Source: Plectrocnemia conspersa
Taxonomy: Eukaryota > Arthropoda > Insecta > Trichoptera > Polycentropodidae
Direction: 5' to 3'
Assembly: GCA_009617715.1 (NCBI GenBank)
Contig: VTFK01000026.1
Location: forward strand, 1-64,000
Length of the DNA stretch: 64,000 nucleotides
Of this stretch, positions 35,980-48,360 are shown piece after piece. Numbering within the stretch: position 1 is the first letter of the stretch; each line of letters begins with the position of its first letter. Position numbers and translations under genes: made by a program. Under the pieces are notes generated by a model. That model had not been told where the DNA came from. It searched no databases and saw only the letters and a program-made list of their open reading frames with translations.

Positions 35980-36680
35980 AAATGGTTCGTTAACTAATTA
36001 AAGTCAATTAAGGCCATTTAGAGCTAGCTGAACTGCCTCCGAGTCGCACAGAGAGAGATTAAGTCTGGCTGCATACAAAGAAGTTCACAATCAATTTTTG
36101 CAGTTGCGCCAGCGGAAAGAATTGATTTTTGCACGCGTCGCTTTACAAATTGAAATTTAAGTCGTTCAAATAATTTTCTACGATTAAACGTGAGGGGTTA
36201 GAGAGCGCAGCCCTTGAACACTCGCAAGGGGTGGTTCTAATAACACAAAGATGAAATAACTACATCTGGAGGCGTGGCAGGGAAACTTAGCATTCCGGGA
36301 GGACCTTCACCCCCAGGGGTCTTTGGTGATAATCACTGGTGTTATCGTCTGGTTCATTCGCGTCGGCTTCTAACGCTGCTTTAATTCTGTAGCAGCATGC
36401 AGATTAAAACGCCCGAATAATTATACCGAGAGCGACGTGAAAATAACAAGATTTTTGCTTTTTAAATTGTAAAATGAGATTAACTAATTATATGTATATA
36501 TCGTTAATGATGATGAAGATGTCGGAAAACGATATTATATGTACATATATTTGTATATAACGAGTTTTCTCCGTGAAAAAGTTGCGCGAAGATTAAATCT
36601 ATCCGAGGGGGAAAATATCAGAAGAAATAAATACGGTGGGCGGTAGGTTTATCACGACAACAAACAAATAGTTTTCCCTT
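35980..36680. promoter_or_regulatory. GC-richer noncoding block, candidate regulatory
   Basis: A GC-richer core at 36000-36440 with GGAGGCGTGGCAGGG and GGAGGACCTTCACCCCC words and repeated TAATTA/TTAATT nearby. No open frame of note. Confidence 0.25.
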
Positions 36681-37654
36681 TTATATATATAATCTATATC
36701 TAAAGGAATCTTGCTTTTCAGAATACGAGAGCTCGGAGAGATAAAGCAAAATATATAATATTTAACACAAAGCGATGAGGTTTCTATTGTTTATTGTTAA
36801 ATTAAATGAACAATATACAAAACATACTAGTGAAAAGTTTAATTAAAGTTTATCTATTTAAATACAACAATTAAATATATTTTTTTAATTTATAATACAC
36901 TTTAAATTATAATTTATAAAAATACTAGAACAAAGATTTTTATTTTAATTGTGCAAGTTTTATTTTTAAAGAGGCAAATTTAAATATAAAAATTAATTCA
37001 TAAAAAGTCTTAAAATTTTCAATGAAAATTATATTATCTTGAATAGAGATTCATGGTATATTGGTCATCAATTGTAATTCATATTTTCACGTTCAATTTT
37101 AACAGAAATTACTTCTATCATTAACAAAATTTCATATATACCTTTGTGCTTTTAAAATTTCATAGTGAGTAAAAAATTTTGATCGATAAAATTTTTCTAA
37201 ATTTGTATAATTTCACGATAAATTAAAATGGAGCTAGTTCGTACAAGTATTAAAATTCTATAAAATAAGCTATTTAATATAATATATGTATAACAAAATG
37301 AAAATAAGCTGTTAATGCGTGTTAAGCTCAGCAGAATAAAACGCACCTTTGATATAAAAAAAATAACTAAGCTTGTCCCTCACATCAATACAAAAATTAG
37401 AATAAATCGTTGTGAAAATCTAACGACCACCCACAAATTTATCAGCATACATCAGTTTTTCAAGCTGTTATTAAAATTGACGCACCGAGCGTGAGAAACA
37501 TAACCTCATACGTATTAAGAGCGACATAAATTCATCGATATGCTTTACAATCTACCAACTTTTTAATGATGACCGGCCATTCAGTTCGAATTGTACAAAA
37601 TATATAGCAATTGTTCCAAACCAATCTAGACAAGTAAGTACTTTTTTTGGTTGC
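36681..37654. other. AT-rich gene-free stretch
   Basis: Nothing recognised. Confidence 0.4.
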
Positions 37655-37865
37655 AGCAAAAGTAGGCGAGCACTAATCTTCCCTCAGGCTGGTCATGTGC
37701 TAGAAACCAAATTCACAACAACATCATAACTCAAACTCAGTAAAGCCGCCGGGTAACGACAGACGGAGAAGATCAAGAAAGCAGCAGCTTCCCTCTTCAC
37801 GTCAACCCTAGTTCAGCTCAACATCCAGAATTCAGAGTTCAATCCACTTCAGAGACGCAGAATTG
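37655..37865 (+). repeat. LTR-like dispersed repeat family C, copy 3
   Basis: It begins GCAAAAGTAGGCGAGCACTA, then TTCCCTCAGG, and continues with GACGGAGAAGATCAAGAAAG, CTTCCCTCTTCACGTCAA, CAGCTCAACATCCAGAATTC and CTTCAGAGACG. It is the most compact of the three copies and lacks the insert of copy 1. No reading frame is shared among copies, which favours a noncoding element end such as an LTR. Confidence 0.7.
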
Positions 37866-38649
37866 AAAAAAGGACTTTTCGTATATATTACCATAATCTT
37901 ATTATAATTGTTTAACAATATCAATCAATAACTAAAAACTTGATTTTCTATGAAAAATAAGCACTTTAAATACAAATAATAGCACCCGTGCTATATAATA
38001 AACGGAAACATAACATTTTAAATATATTTTATAAATGTTATTAAAACACATTAAAATTGAATCTGTTTTAAATAAAGTTTACATGAAAATAAATTTTAGA
38101 ATACAAAACTATAATTTCTCTAACCCTCTAAATTTCTATTAAATAATATTAATTTTACTATATATTGATTTTAAATCTGTTATTTTTTAATATACTTTTA
38201 GTTTTGGTATTTAGCAGATTAATGTATTTAATATATAGGGATCAGATTCTGGGTAATTTTGGTGTTATTTGATGCAAGCATTACCTAGTTATTATCAAAA
38301 AATATTACAACGCTCGAAATATAACTGAAACGATAATAAAATGTTTATTGTCAAAGTAGTTACACCGTGGAATTTATAGCATTTATCCAAATGGTTGACA
38401 GGTGCAGAATGTATATATAATATACATGAAATGCAAGATAAGGTTGACTCTATGCAAAAAAAACTATACAGGATATATTTTGTTACTATTTTGAGGAAAT
38501 ATGTTAGAAAATATTATAGTGTTAAGTCATTACTAATATTATTCATGTGTATAATGTTAAAATATATATTAAAAATAATGTTAGCTGTATCTCAAATTAT
38601 TTCGTTATATTATTACATAAATGAGTCAGCGCATTTCTACAATAACGCA
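37866..38649. other. AT-rich gene-free stretch
   Basis: A 93-codon plus-strand frame at 38395-38676 is rich in Ile, Leu and Tyr, as expected from AT-rich chance frames; no domain was recognised. Confidence 0.4.
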
Positions 38650-39200
38650 ACATTTGAAGCTCGAATGATTGATTGACGAGCGACTAAAGATTCCCCGTTT
38701 CAAAGGGAGCTTCATTTAATTACCCTTTTCGGGACTGAATCAATACGAAGTGTTTCGGGGATGCACCTTTCAACGCCATGAATGAGCGATTATCTTCTAT
38801 TAGCCTAGGTGCTCATTAGTGAATGAATTTCCGTGAAGTGCACGTGTCACCACCCCCTTGTCACTCTGACACGAAAGCCCTCTGCGATCACTAGAGCCCC
38901 CCATTAGGATAACTTCTGTCGTGGCAAGCGTGATTTATCGGGCCGATAACAATGATTAACCGACGTGAATAATTGCCTCGCCGAAAAGGGTTTTACACGT
39001 GGTTTTACACAATAAATATCCTATCCGGACCCCGAAGGGATAAGTACCGACAGTCAAATTTGTTCTGGATGCTTTCGTAGAATGTCGCTAACGAATCGAG
39101 CCTTGAGCGTTTGAGTTTATTTCGAGCGCCAAGTTGACTGAAAATTTAGCTTCATTAATAACAGCCGCAAAGCAATTATAAAATTGTGCGATAACGGAGA
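38650..39200. promoter_or_regulatory. GC-rich block with GATA palindrome, candidate enhancer
   Basis: One of the most structured blocks: TTATCGGGCCGATAA (38935-38949) is a 7-bp-arm palindrome with two inverted GATA sites. GCACGTGTCAC contains an E-box, and GGGATAAG and GATTAACCG words follow. No open frame covers it. Dense, diverse site-like words in a GC-rich block suggest an enhancer, but this is inference. Confidence 0.35.
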
Positions 39201-39439
39201 CACTTGATTTACTTTCTGGATGTTTAACATCACTTATGCGTCAAAATTATACTGATGTTTCAAAAAGTTAGTTGAAATCGGTCGTTTAGATTTTATGATA
39301 TCGTACCAGGATACTTAAAACTATAGTATAAATCTGTGCCAAGAGATCTTAATAAATATACTCAATAACACCATAAATATAAAGTTTACTCAAATTATGA
39401 AAGCTAATATTACTCTAGGTGGCGCTAAATAAATATTAA

Positions 39440-39526
39440 ATTAGGTTAGTTAATAGATACGTTAATGGTTAAGGTCTACACTTAAGTAATCCGTAAGGTG
39501 TGGGCTGGTGTGAGTTTGATTATGGA
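39440..39526 (+). repeat. tRNA-derived SINE-like relic, head 3
   Basis: AATGGTTAAGGTCTACACTT, then AAGTAATCCGTAAGG, then GGTGTGAGTTTGATTATGG follow the order of a tRNA D arm end, anticodon arm and T arm. GAGTTTGATTA (39512-39522) is close to the B-box consensus. The A box is weak. Likely a decayed SINE head. Confidence 0.4.
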
Positions 39527-39719
39527 TGAAAATTTTAGATTACTAAATATATAATTTTATTAGTAAAAAAATATACTTATGTACTGAAAAATTATTTGGT
39601 AATATTTTTGTAATCATTTAAATAATTTAATTGAATCTTTCATCATAAATGGCGAAAGATATGTGTATCTAAATCTTACACAGATTTCACAAAAATGTAA
39701 GTTAACATATGTATATGTT

Positions 39720-40620
39720 TCGACCAATCTTCCCCATTTTCAATATAAATAAATCAGCCCCGAAGTAAAGGCAAGACTTTGTAAACACACCAATCTCGAT
39801 GAGCAATGTATAAGTTTCCCTCTCCCTTCCTGAATGGAAATCGGCGTTTATGAACGATATCCTCGCGAGCAAACATTCCTAATGAGCGCATCACACGTAA
39901 AGTCGGTTCTCTTCAAGCTCCATATACTTTTTCCTTTTTTTTTACATGAAAACCTTATTGGATTTTATTTAGGACGGTCATAAACATGTTTATCGAATGC
40001 CGTTTTTCCGACCGCGATGTAAATTCTCAACGCTCGTTAAAGCTATGAATATTAACGGCCGCACATACATCGTACACTAATGGCACACAATGTGTACGTT
40101 TTCTGATGAACGTTCTCCGCTCGAGTATCCATCATTGCTCCCAGATTGATCGATAACAACACCCTAATTGAACAATCAATCAATTAGCGCGAGTCTATGA
40201 TTTTGCAAGGTTATATAAATAGAAGTCGCTCAACCAAATTTTACCAGTACCGACCGGCCTTCAGAACGGCGCAATTAATTTGTGTAATATTGGTTTGACT
40301 TTGAGAAAAAATATATATAATAATATAATTCAGATACCATCATATAGCATGATTGCTTTTTTACGCCCGGTTTAAAATATTGATAACCATAAAATAATAT
40401 AGCCGCTAAACTCATGAGCGAAATAGTATGACGCATTCGGAGACAGGGCGTCGCACCCCCGGCGGCTAGGACGAAAGGTTGTAAACCCCTGAATTGTGAT
40501 ATATACGTAAGTGTTATGTGCGTTTTTGTAAGCCCGTATTTATTTGCGAGAATAATGATTGATGAAACCCTGAACGCGAACAATACAAAAAATATCCGAC
40601 AAACTGAAAAGAATTGTTTA
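39720..40620. promoter_or_regulatory. GC-richer noncoding block, candidate regulatory
   Basis: An extended GC-richer block with CGTTTATGAACG near 39846, CATAAACATGTTTATCG near 39982 and GGGCGTCGCACCCCCGGCGG near 40446. The 102-codon minus-strand frame at 40275-40583 shows no recognised domain. Confidence 0.3.
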
Positions 40621-40932
40621 AGATTTGCTTAGATAGATCAAGCCTTGATGCTTATACATATAGAGAAAAATATACATATTAATGTATATAAATATAGTAT
40701 GTATATAAACCCATCTCGAAATTTAACTAAAAAACTACCCTTAAAAATAAAATACAATTATAAATTGTCTTGAGAATTTTGTTTTACATGGCAAAGTAAA
40801 AATACTTTAAACGCCTGTCATAAATCTTTATATCCAGACATAGTAGAAGAGATAATTATGTCACACATAGAAATGAAAAGTTTGCTCATATTATAAACAT
40901 TTCTAATTTATTACTAGGTGGTTTTCAATATT
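40621..40932. other. AT-rich gene-free stretch
   Basis: Nothing recognised. Confidence 0.4.
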
Positions 40933-40940
40933 TAAATAAC

Positions 40941-41301
40941 CAGTGGCGGATCATTTATAAAACGAAATGAGTGCGCGGAATTTTCAGGGAGAATTTTAAT
41001 AACTATTTTTTAAATATTTGTATTCAATATTTATCTACTCAATTTATAAAGCTCCACTATAATCAATGATCGCTCATAACAATTTTTCGCTGGTTAATTT
41101 TCAACGTTTTCAACAAATTTTTAGGTGCTCAACTTAAATGCGATCTTAAGAATCCATTATTTTCTAAATTTAATTACATTCCAATTTAATAATAAACAAA
41201 ACAGATCACAGAATTATTGCTAATTTTTATATATTATATAATAAACACATATATAGCCCAATTTATGCTATTGTGCTTCTGAAAATCTTAATCCGCCACT
41301 G
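40941..41301. mobile_element. hAT-type MITE, 361 bp, with target duplication
   Basis: The left terminus is CAGTGGCGGATCATTT and the right, on the opposite strand, is CAGTGGCGGATTAAGA, giving 11 perfect inverted bases starting CAGTGGCGGAT, a well-known hAT terminal motif. The flanking octamers TAAATAAC (40933-40940) and TTAATAAC (41302-41309) match at seven of eight bases, fitting the 8-bp hAT target duplication. The interior is AT-rich and non-coding, so movement would need a transposase supplied elsewhere. This is the most securely bounded DNA element of the window. Confidence 0.85.
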
Positions 41302-41309
41302 TTAATAAC

Positions 41310-42060
41310 CATGATAATGAGGAATTATTTAACGAAGATGAAATAACTGAAAACGATCTAATTTGCATGATTTTCAGTACACTGTGTCAGTACCTCAGCA
41401 TCCATTAGCGAACATAGGCGCTTACAAAGCAGGTACAAAGCTTTTATTTTAAGAAAAAAATGTCTTACGCGTTTAAAGCGTCATAAACCGAATCCTATTA
41501 GTCTTTACGACACAGCGGCAAGTCTGTAATGCACACAGTATGTAAAAAAAGATATTAGCTGAATTAATTAAAGTGGTCGTTCACGACATTTTAAAAATAC
41601 ACGGTCATTGTTACACATTAAATGCAAGCAAAATTTTCACTTACGCGCATTTCCCATTTTTTAACGTTCTTCGCTTAAACTTTTTTCAAACGCTTCTGAT
41701 TCGATAAGCAAAAAATCTAAATTAAGTTGAAATATATGTCTAAATACATTGCTTAATTTGGGTTTTTTGTGATAGTATTAGGAAAGTTTCTTATATCGGT
41801 TGTAATATGAGTTTGGCCTATTTTCCGACTCTTATACGCCGAAGCGCATTATACGACGGTCATCCTAAGAAGAATGGTTAGATAAAAAGAAAACGGCCGA
41901 TCGGATGAGATGTAGTATATCCTGAAAAGTGTATCGTTTCAGCGGGATGCTCCCCGGTGACCTGATTGTAAGGATTAGTGTTTTATATCCTTTATATGGC
42001 CGAGCTTTCCGCAAAAACATTCACGGTAGTAACACATAAAAGCACTATGCCTTTACATTT
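41310..42060. promoter_or_regulatory. GC-richer noncoding block, candidate regulatory
   Basis: Mixed composition, GC-richer at 41440-41540 and 41820-42020, with CATAAACCG, GACGGTCATCC and CCCCGGTGACCTG words. No open frame of note. Confidence 0.25.
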
Positions 42061-42559
42061 CAAATCAGCTCCAATTGGATACGGATCGCTAGAAAAAAAC
42101 CCATAAAAAACAGATAGGATTTTTTAGTTTAAATTATTATAGTACAATATGTTCGACTACGAGTAATGCATTTATATAAGCTCAATAAAAGTCTGTGTGG
42201 AAATATTTTATTTTACGTCTTATTCGGCATCGTAAATTGTCTACATTTTATTTATTGTACGCGTCTGTTCTTAGACAGGAATGATATATTTTTAACGAGA
42301 ATATTTTAATATATAAATATAATAAATAGCTTGAGTTTTTAGATGCGTATGATACGCCTGTTTTATGGTCAATTTTGTAACTTCTCATTTGACACACGAA
42401 CCTTCGTCGGTTAATTAATCATATCATAAACAACGCACAACGCGCAACGCCATATAAAGTTTTCAGTATGTTAGAATATTGTTTTAGAACCTGACAAAAA
42501 GCGATTTGCTTTAAATAATAATAGCATATGGGTTTGGTGTACGAATACCGTAAAATTAG
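42061..42559. other. AT-rich gene-free stretch
   Basis: Nothing recognised. Confidence 0.4.
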
Positions 42560-43280
42560 CAGATGGAATTTTCATCAATCAATGGCACGAAAATGTGTTT
42601 GTTTATCGAGTTTCGGGTGTAGATATATTTTGTATATAGCGCAAATCCCCAGTTATCCGAGGCTTTGTTTTGAAATTTAAACAGTTATTTGCCAGTATGA
42701 TGGAACACCTCCAAACTTCGTACGAAACGTAAGAACGATTGTAAACAAAACCTTTTTAGGGAGCAAAATGCTAGGCGGCGTGTGTACAGAGTGCCAACAC
42801 TTCAACGCATACGAAAACCTCTCAGGAGTTCCATCGGTTTTTTCCCTCCTCTCGACCAAAACGCCGAGGGAAAAGTTAGTGAAAAATCGCGAAAATGTAC
42901 AAAGCGTTTCCATTTGCAAATTCGCACAAGCTTTTCGTGCACGCGCACGCAGTGTGTATATTAAAGTTGGGCACAATCAAATTGCGTACGTCGAAACACG
43001 GTAACAACTTCGCTGGACCATATCAAAAGCTATAAATCTGTCCTTATCTGACGGGATGGAAGAATGAAATTTCGCTTACAGGCTTAATTCCGTTTTCTAT
43101 TACGGAATAACACCGATACACGCGCGCAAACGCGAATATAAATCAGCCTTAGAAGGGTTTTCGGGCGAAAGGGACATAAATAGAAAAAAATATAATTCAA
43201 AAATTCCATTACCGTTATACATGTTAATACATAATATGGAACAGGAATCCTACTAATGTGAAACATACCAGATAAATATG
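42560..43280. promoter_or_regulatory. GC-richer noncoding block, candidate regulatory
   Basis: GC-richer, with several overlapping frames on both strands (42677-42976 minus, 42768-43004 plus, 42782-42964 plus, 43084-43266 minus) that exclude one another and show no domain. GTGCACGCGCACGCAGTGTG and CACGCGCGCAAACGCG tracts stand out. Confidence 0.3.
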
Positions 43281-43826
43281 GAAAATGACCGTTTTCTCAA
43301 ATTAATACAATATTATAAATACCTATGTTTTCTACCAAATATTAAAAATTGATTTTTTACTTAAAAAGAACTTGCTTGTTATGTCCCTTGCAAAGTTAAG
43401 GCAGAATACAATAGTAAACATACAAATTATTAACCACTAATAAATATTGAAACAGTGCTACGTTAAATTATATTAAATGTAATAAGCCAAGAAGATGCAC
43501 AATATAAATTCATATTCTTCAGGGTTGAAACAAAAAGAATCTGAACCAATGTTTTCATGATAAAAAGGAAAATAAAATCACTAGTGATTTAACTATAAAA
43601 TTCCCTATCTAAAATTTTCCAACTTGCATGATAAAATAATAAGAACACTATAAAATTAGCAATGTAAATTTTACACCTACTTAGTAACCGTAAAAAAATA
43701 TCTAGTTACGCAAAAAAATGGTTTGGATTTTGATTTTTGAGACACGAACAGTGAGATTCACTTAATTTTCAACTCGCAAACTGTGATTTATATTATTTTC
43801 AATTCAGGTATCAAGATTTACACTAA
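43281..43826. other. AT-rich gene-free stretch
   Basis: Nothing recognised. Confidence 0.4.
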
Positions 43827-43896
43827 GTCGGTCGACGAAAAAATAATCTTTTTGTCGACTGACCTCAGTCAGCTGTCTATTTTCTACAAAATAGAC
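43827..43896. repeat. Two adjacent hairpins
   Basis: Hairpin 1: GTCGGTCGACGAAAAA (43827-43842) against TTTTTGTCGACTGAC (43849-43863), two mismatches. Hairpin 2: GTCTATTTT (43875-43883) against AAAATAGAC (43888-43896), perfect with loop CTAC. They lie in a modestly GC-richer region (43720-44050). No known RNA family was recognised. Confidence 0.65.
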
Positions 43897-45599
43897 CACA
43901 ACTCTAACTCCTGGCTTTAAAATCGACAATATTTTCAATTCAGCCAACTAAGGACAGGGTCTTTTCTAGACGGTTCGAAACGAGTTCGTGAGAAGACGTT
44001 ACTATCCGTCGAACTGAACTGGACGTCACTAAACCGTATTTTTTGGCTACTTTTTAATACATTAAATTAACAAACGGTACAAAAGTAAATAGTTTATTGT
44101 GATTAGTAGCCGTGAATGTAAATCGTTAAATATGTAAAATATTATTATTTTTCTAAAAAATGTATATTATTCAAGTCAATTAAAATTTTAATTTTGTGTA
44201 ATGATATATATTTGTGCATTGACTAGTCATATAATATTATATTGTAAATTAGTAATATATCACATATATTGCTTGAAAAAAAATATTACAAGCGTCTGTT
44301 CAAAATTAGATATGAAAATTTATTCAATGGTTATAGAAACTAAATTTTATGCTCTTTTAAATTAGCTTACTAGCATTGCTCAAAAACGGTCACAACATAG
44401 CTACACTTTTTTGTGAAAGTCAAATACATATGTATATCATTCACGTCAAAACTGCATAATTTAATTGAGCTTGGCATTACTAATTTTTTAAATTTAGTTC
44501 TGTAGGTTGTTTAATCTAAAATTACTATTCTATAAAAGGAAATAATGGTATTTTGCTCTAAAAAATCGTCAAAAATATTTGTTAATACAAATTTTGTGTT
44601 TTATAAAATTTAACTAAACAAATATTGATACTATAAATAGATCCATATGTATTATAATTAAAATTGCCTTTTAAGCTTTTTTTACTAATAAAATTAGTAT
44701 TACAGTATATTACTTGTTTATTGTAAATTAAAATTTTAGATTAATCTTTTATAACAAAATTTATTAGAATAATACTTTTTACTTTTGTCCATTTGTTCCA
44801 AGTATTTTTTGTGTAAATTTAAATAATAAATTAAATGTTGAATCTCCAAGGAGTTGTTTTAAATATTTCTCATGATTCGAGACCGAATTTTCTAGAGATT
44901 TTTCGGAAAAGACGCCTCAATGTCTACATATTTTGTTACACAATTTTTTCTTGATACGATCAGCATTGATTAAACTGACCTTGTAATACAATTATTTAAA
45001 TATACAGATAAATCTAACATTGCATATGTATATAAAATGCAAAAAAAAACATTTTAAAATTCTTAACATTTATGGTGAGACTGCAACTAAAAAATTGATA
45101 AGAATCATTTTCACACTAAACTAAATAAATAAATAATTCTAAAAGTCTTTTAGAAAAAAATAAAAAAGTGCAAAATGCTATCTAAGAATTATCATATTTA
45201 GAAGCTAAAGAGAAAAAAATGATATATCAAAATAATAATCACTTTTAAGTTAAATGAGTCATTTAAGAAGTCATTTTAATGACATTTTACTGACAATTGA
45301 CAAATACAGGTTAAATTTCTTTGCGATTAAAGAAGATTTATTAAAATTGATTATTTGTTTCATAAGCAAAATATGTTCGAAATTATATTGTTTGAAAAAA
45401 TAAATTAAGCAAAAACTTTTTCGAGTAATAAAAGCAGTGAATATTTGTGCTTTTAAGATAATGTATTATCCACCCTAAAGTTTGGATCTTTAGCTTCCAA
45501 GCGTAATTTTAAAAGTTAAATAAAAGCAGAATTATGTATTACCTAAAATTACCACTTGAGAAATATGATTTACAAAAACATAACTGTTATAATTAATAA
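43897..45599. other. AT-rich gene-free stretch
   Basis: Nothing coding recognised. Repeated GTCATTT words occur at 45258-45285. Confidence 0.4.
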
Positions 45600-46165
45600 G
45601 GGTGAAGCTCGATTTTAAAAAACCCTAAATACAAATTTGTATAAAACATTTTAATAGCTTGCGATCAAATTCGAAATTTACGCATATAGATTGAATTATT
45701 AGATAACACTATCAAGTAACCTTACAATGGGATCTTATGTTAATTATATATGTAGAAGCATAATTCGAATGTACGCCCAATGCTCTCTTCTCCGATTACA
45801 AAATCGACCTTTAGCTTCAACCCTCCTTCGTTTTATCGTATATTTTTGCGCAATCTCGCCTAATTGTTACACGTTTCGCAGTCGGTGTACAAACAAAAAA
45901 AGTATTACTGTCACAGTCCGAAAAAAACAATTAATCGTTAGACTTGCAAAGACCGCACGCCCGTCAGACCCTTACACAAAAAAGGGTAATATAGACCGCC
46001 GTTTAAATAAATTGCTTTTTTTACGAACGCTTTTTATTAACTGCTTATATTTTTTTTTAACTTTGCGATTTTTAATATGTGACCTGTGTTTGTGCGAGAT
46101 TAAAAACGGGAAAATTTACATTTTTTTCTTCCGATTATTTTGTGAAATATTTTCGATCTGATTTC
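45600..46165. other. Region with a 144-codon open frame of doubtful meaning
   Basis: The plus-strand frame at 45727-46161 starts MGSYVNYICR and is one of the longest outside the LINEs. It is rich in Leu, Phe, Arg and Cys, has no recognisable domain, and has no clear promoter or splice context. Its GC-richer left half (CGACC, CGCCTAATTG, CCGCACGCCCG) resembles the other candidate regulatory blocks. Treated as a chance frame. Confidence 0.3.
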
Positions 46166-47303
46166 TTTTTAAAATACATACTAAATAAAATACTAAAACA
46201 TGCGTATTGATATGTAATCTTAATTTTGGAATTATTTTTCGTAGAATAAAATATAAGCTCCTAGAATGCTCTTAGCATTAAATTTAATATAAAACAGGGC
46301 ATGAATTCTAAGAAATTATAAGATTGTATATTCTGAGAAATACAGCTTTTAGAATATAATATTAATTTAATTCTGTATTGCTACTGTTACATAATGCTTT
46401 ATTTCTGACAAAGGAAAATGTATGTAATAACCCTGTGCATCAAAGTTTTTGACACAGATATAAGCTAACTCAATAAATGTGTATTAATACATACTGATTA
46501 TAAATATGTATAATTATTGTTTTCTGCAATAATAAATTGTTACATATATTCAATTATTATTTTTTAATTTGCAGCTTATTAGTATTGCTTTGATATAATA
46601 TTACAGAAATTTTAATTACGTTTGTTTTATTAATTATTATATAATTAATTATATTAAATAGTTAATTTTAATGTATTATAATTATGAAAAAATATTTTTT
46701 GTATAGAAATTGATCCATAAATTATTTTTGCTGTCAGAGTTTTTTTAATATTTATTTATTGCTAATACATATTTTATTATACTTGATAAAAACTGCTAGA
46801 TTTGACGTAAAATATTTGGCTAGAATATGGGCTTTAAGGTAATAAAATAAATATGTAACAGTGATATTTTCACTGTGAAAATTGGGAGCTAAAAATGCTT
46901 CAGAGAAAATATTAGTTAAAAGGTCTGAATCACATAGTTTAAAATTAAATTTGTTTGGTTTAAGAGCCTATGTTCATAAACACATTGGATCACACTTTTT
47001 TATCGTACAAAAGTATTTTTTTTTTATTATTTTTTAACCTGTTATTAAGTTTTTTTTTAATAACAAATATGAAATCAGCCCATACAATACGTCAATCAAT
47101 TTATTGTATATTTATTACAAATTGGAATACACTGTAATCCTAGCGATATTTAGTGAATCAAAATTAAGCATCATAAATATATTTTCAACGTGTATTATAT
47201 AATATAATTTAATTATTTTTCATTGTTTTTCACAATACCAAAAAACATATGTATATTATTTCAATTCACGTTGTATAGAATTATTTAAGAATTTTGCCAT
47301 AAA
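46166..47303. other. AT-rich gene-free stretch
   Basis: Nothing recognised. Confidence 0.4.
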
Positions 47304-47323
47304 GTATGTATGTACATACATAC
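47304..47323. repeat. Perfect 20-bp palindrome
   Basis: GTATGTATGTACATACATAC is a perfect palindrome made of a GTAT run meeting its complement, likely of microsatellite origin. Confidence 0.85.
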
Positions 47324-47339
47324 AAATCTATAAATAATT

Positions 47340-47960
47340 CTACGTTTTTTTTCACTCCCCTTTTCTCGGTTCGAATTTACGGCGGCGTTTTCTTTATCAC
47401 TCATCCCGCATTAATCTTGAGGGACCCCTTTTCCAGCTCCGGAATAAGGAAAAGCGTGAGCCTTAGATGCGTTCTCGGGTCGTGTTTCATTATTGTTTGA
47501 TGTGTTGTTGGAAAGCGATTATTGGCTGAGCACGGTGCGAATGTTGAGGGGTAACCGCGCCACTTATCTCTTATAAATGAAATCGTTAGTGTCTACCCAA
47601 TTTTCCTTTATCCGTCGATTACCGCCAGCCCGTCCCATTCGATGCTCTATTGATGTTTTGCGCTAAGCCCTCGGAAATAAAAACGCGCGTAAGCCAGAAA
47701 AAGCTCTCTCTGCACATGCGAAAGCGAGCGGTTTATTAATTTCGAACACAGCACAAAAAGTCGGTTCAATTATTCCAAATGCGCAACATCAATTTTTTAT
47801 ACAACAGATTTATATGCTACGTAGTTTTGTTGGGATTAAAATGCTTTTAATGGTGATTTTTGCAAGTGTTACAGATAAATGCTAGGGATAATTAAAACAA
47901 AGCGTTCGTTTATGGGAAATCGCAATTATAAAACCGAATGAATGTGAATTAACGTTGAAA
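47340..47960. promoter_or_regulatory. GC-richer noncoding block, candidate regulatory
   Basis: GC-richer, with TTTACGGCGGCG, GGGACCCCTTTTCCAGC, GTAACCGCGCCAC and CGCCAGCCCGTCCC words and a TTTATGGGAAATCG word near 47910. No recognised domain in its short frames. Confidence 0.3.
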
Positions 47961-48069
47961 TGAAAATTTTTTAATCTTTAAATCAATGTAATATCTCTTT
48001 AAACTCTATACAGCTAAACTATTTTTTGTTAATAAATTTAAAGTAGATATTAGCGATTATAAAATTATC

Positions 48070-48360
48070 CATAAACGATGAAGCGCCGCATTGTAGGAAT
48101 TGTGCATAGTGAGCGCATACTTTACGTTCATTCAATTTCCCCATTTCGAGTCATAAAAATGCATTAAATTCTGAAACGCCAGGAAAAGCGATTTCGGCGA
48201 GCTTGGGAAAAGCGCACAAGGATGAAATATTATCAACGTTCTGATTCGAAATGTCGCACAGATGCCGCGCATCTAGTAAGAGGCGACGTGATGATAGCTC
48301 TGTGGCATTCTCCACCGTCTTTTGTGCACCTGATCCGACCGACAATGGTTATTTCTAACC
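48070..48360. promoter_or_regulatory. GC-richer noncoding block, candidate regulatory
   Basis: A short GC-richer block with CCATAAACGATGAAGCGCCG and GATGCCGCGC words. Minus-strand frames at 48151-48345 and 48273-48506 overlap each other and lack domains. Confidence 0.25.

Noticed and set aside
42677..43004. Three mutually overlapping frames on both strands
   Set aside because: They cannot all be coding, none has a domain, and the block fits a GC-richer noncoding region.
45727..46161. 144-codon plus-strand open frame
   Set aside because: Low-complexity Leu/Phe/Arg/Cys-rich translation, no domain, no splice or promoter context; length is attainable by chance in 64 kb.
47304..47323. Perfect 20-bp palindrome as a regulatory site
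   Set aside because: Explained by a GTAT/ATAC microsatellite turning on itself.
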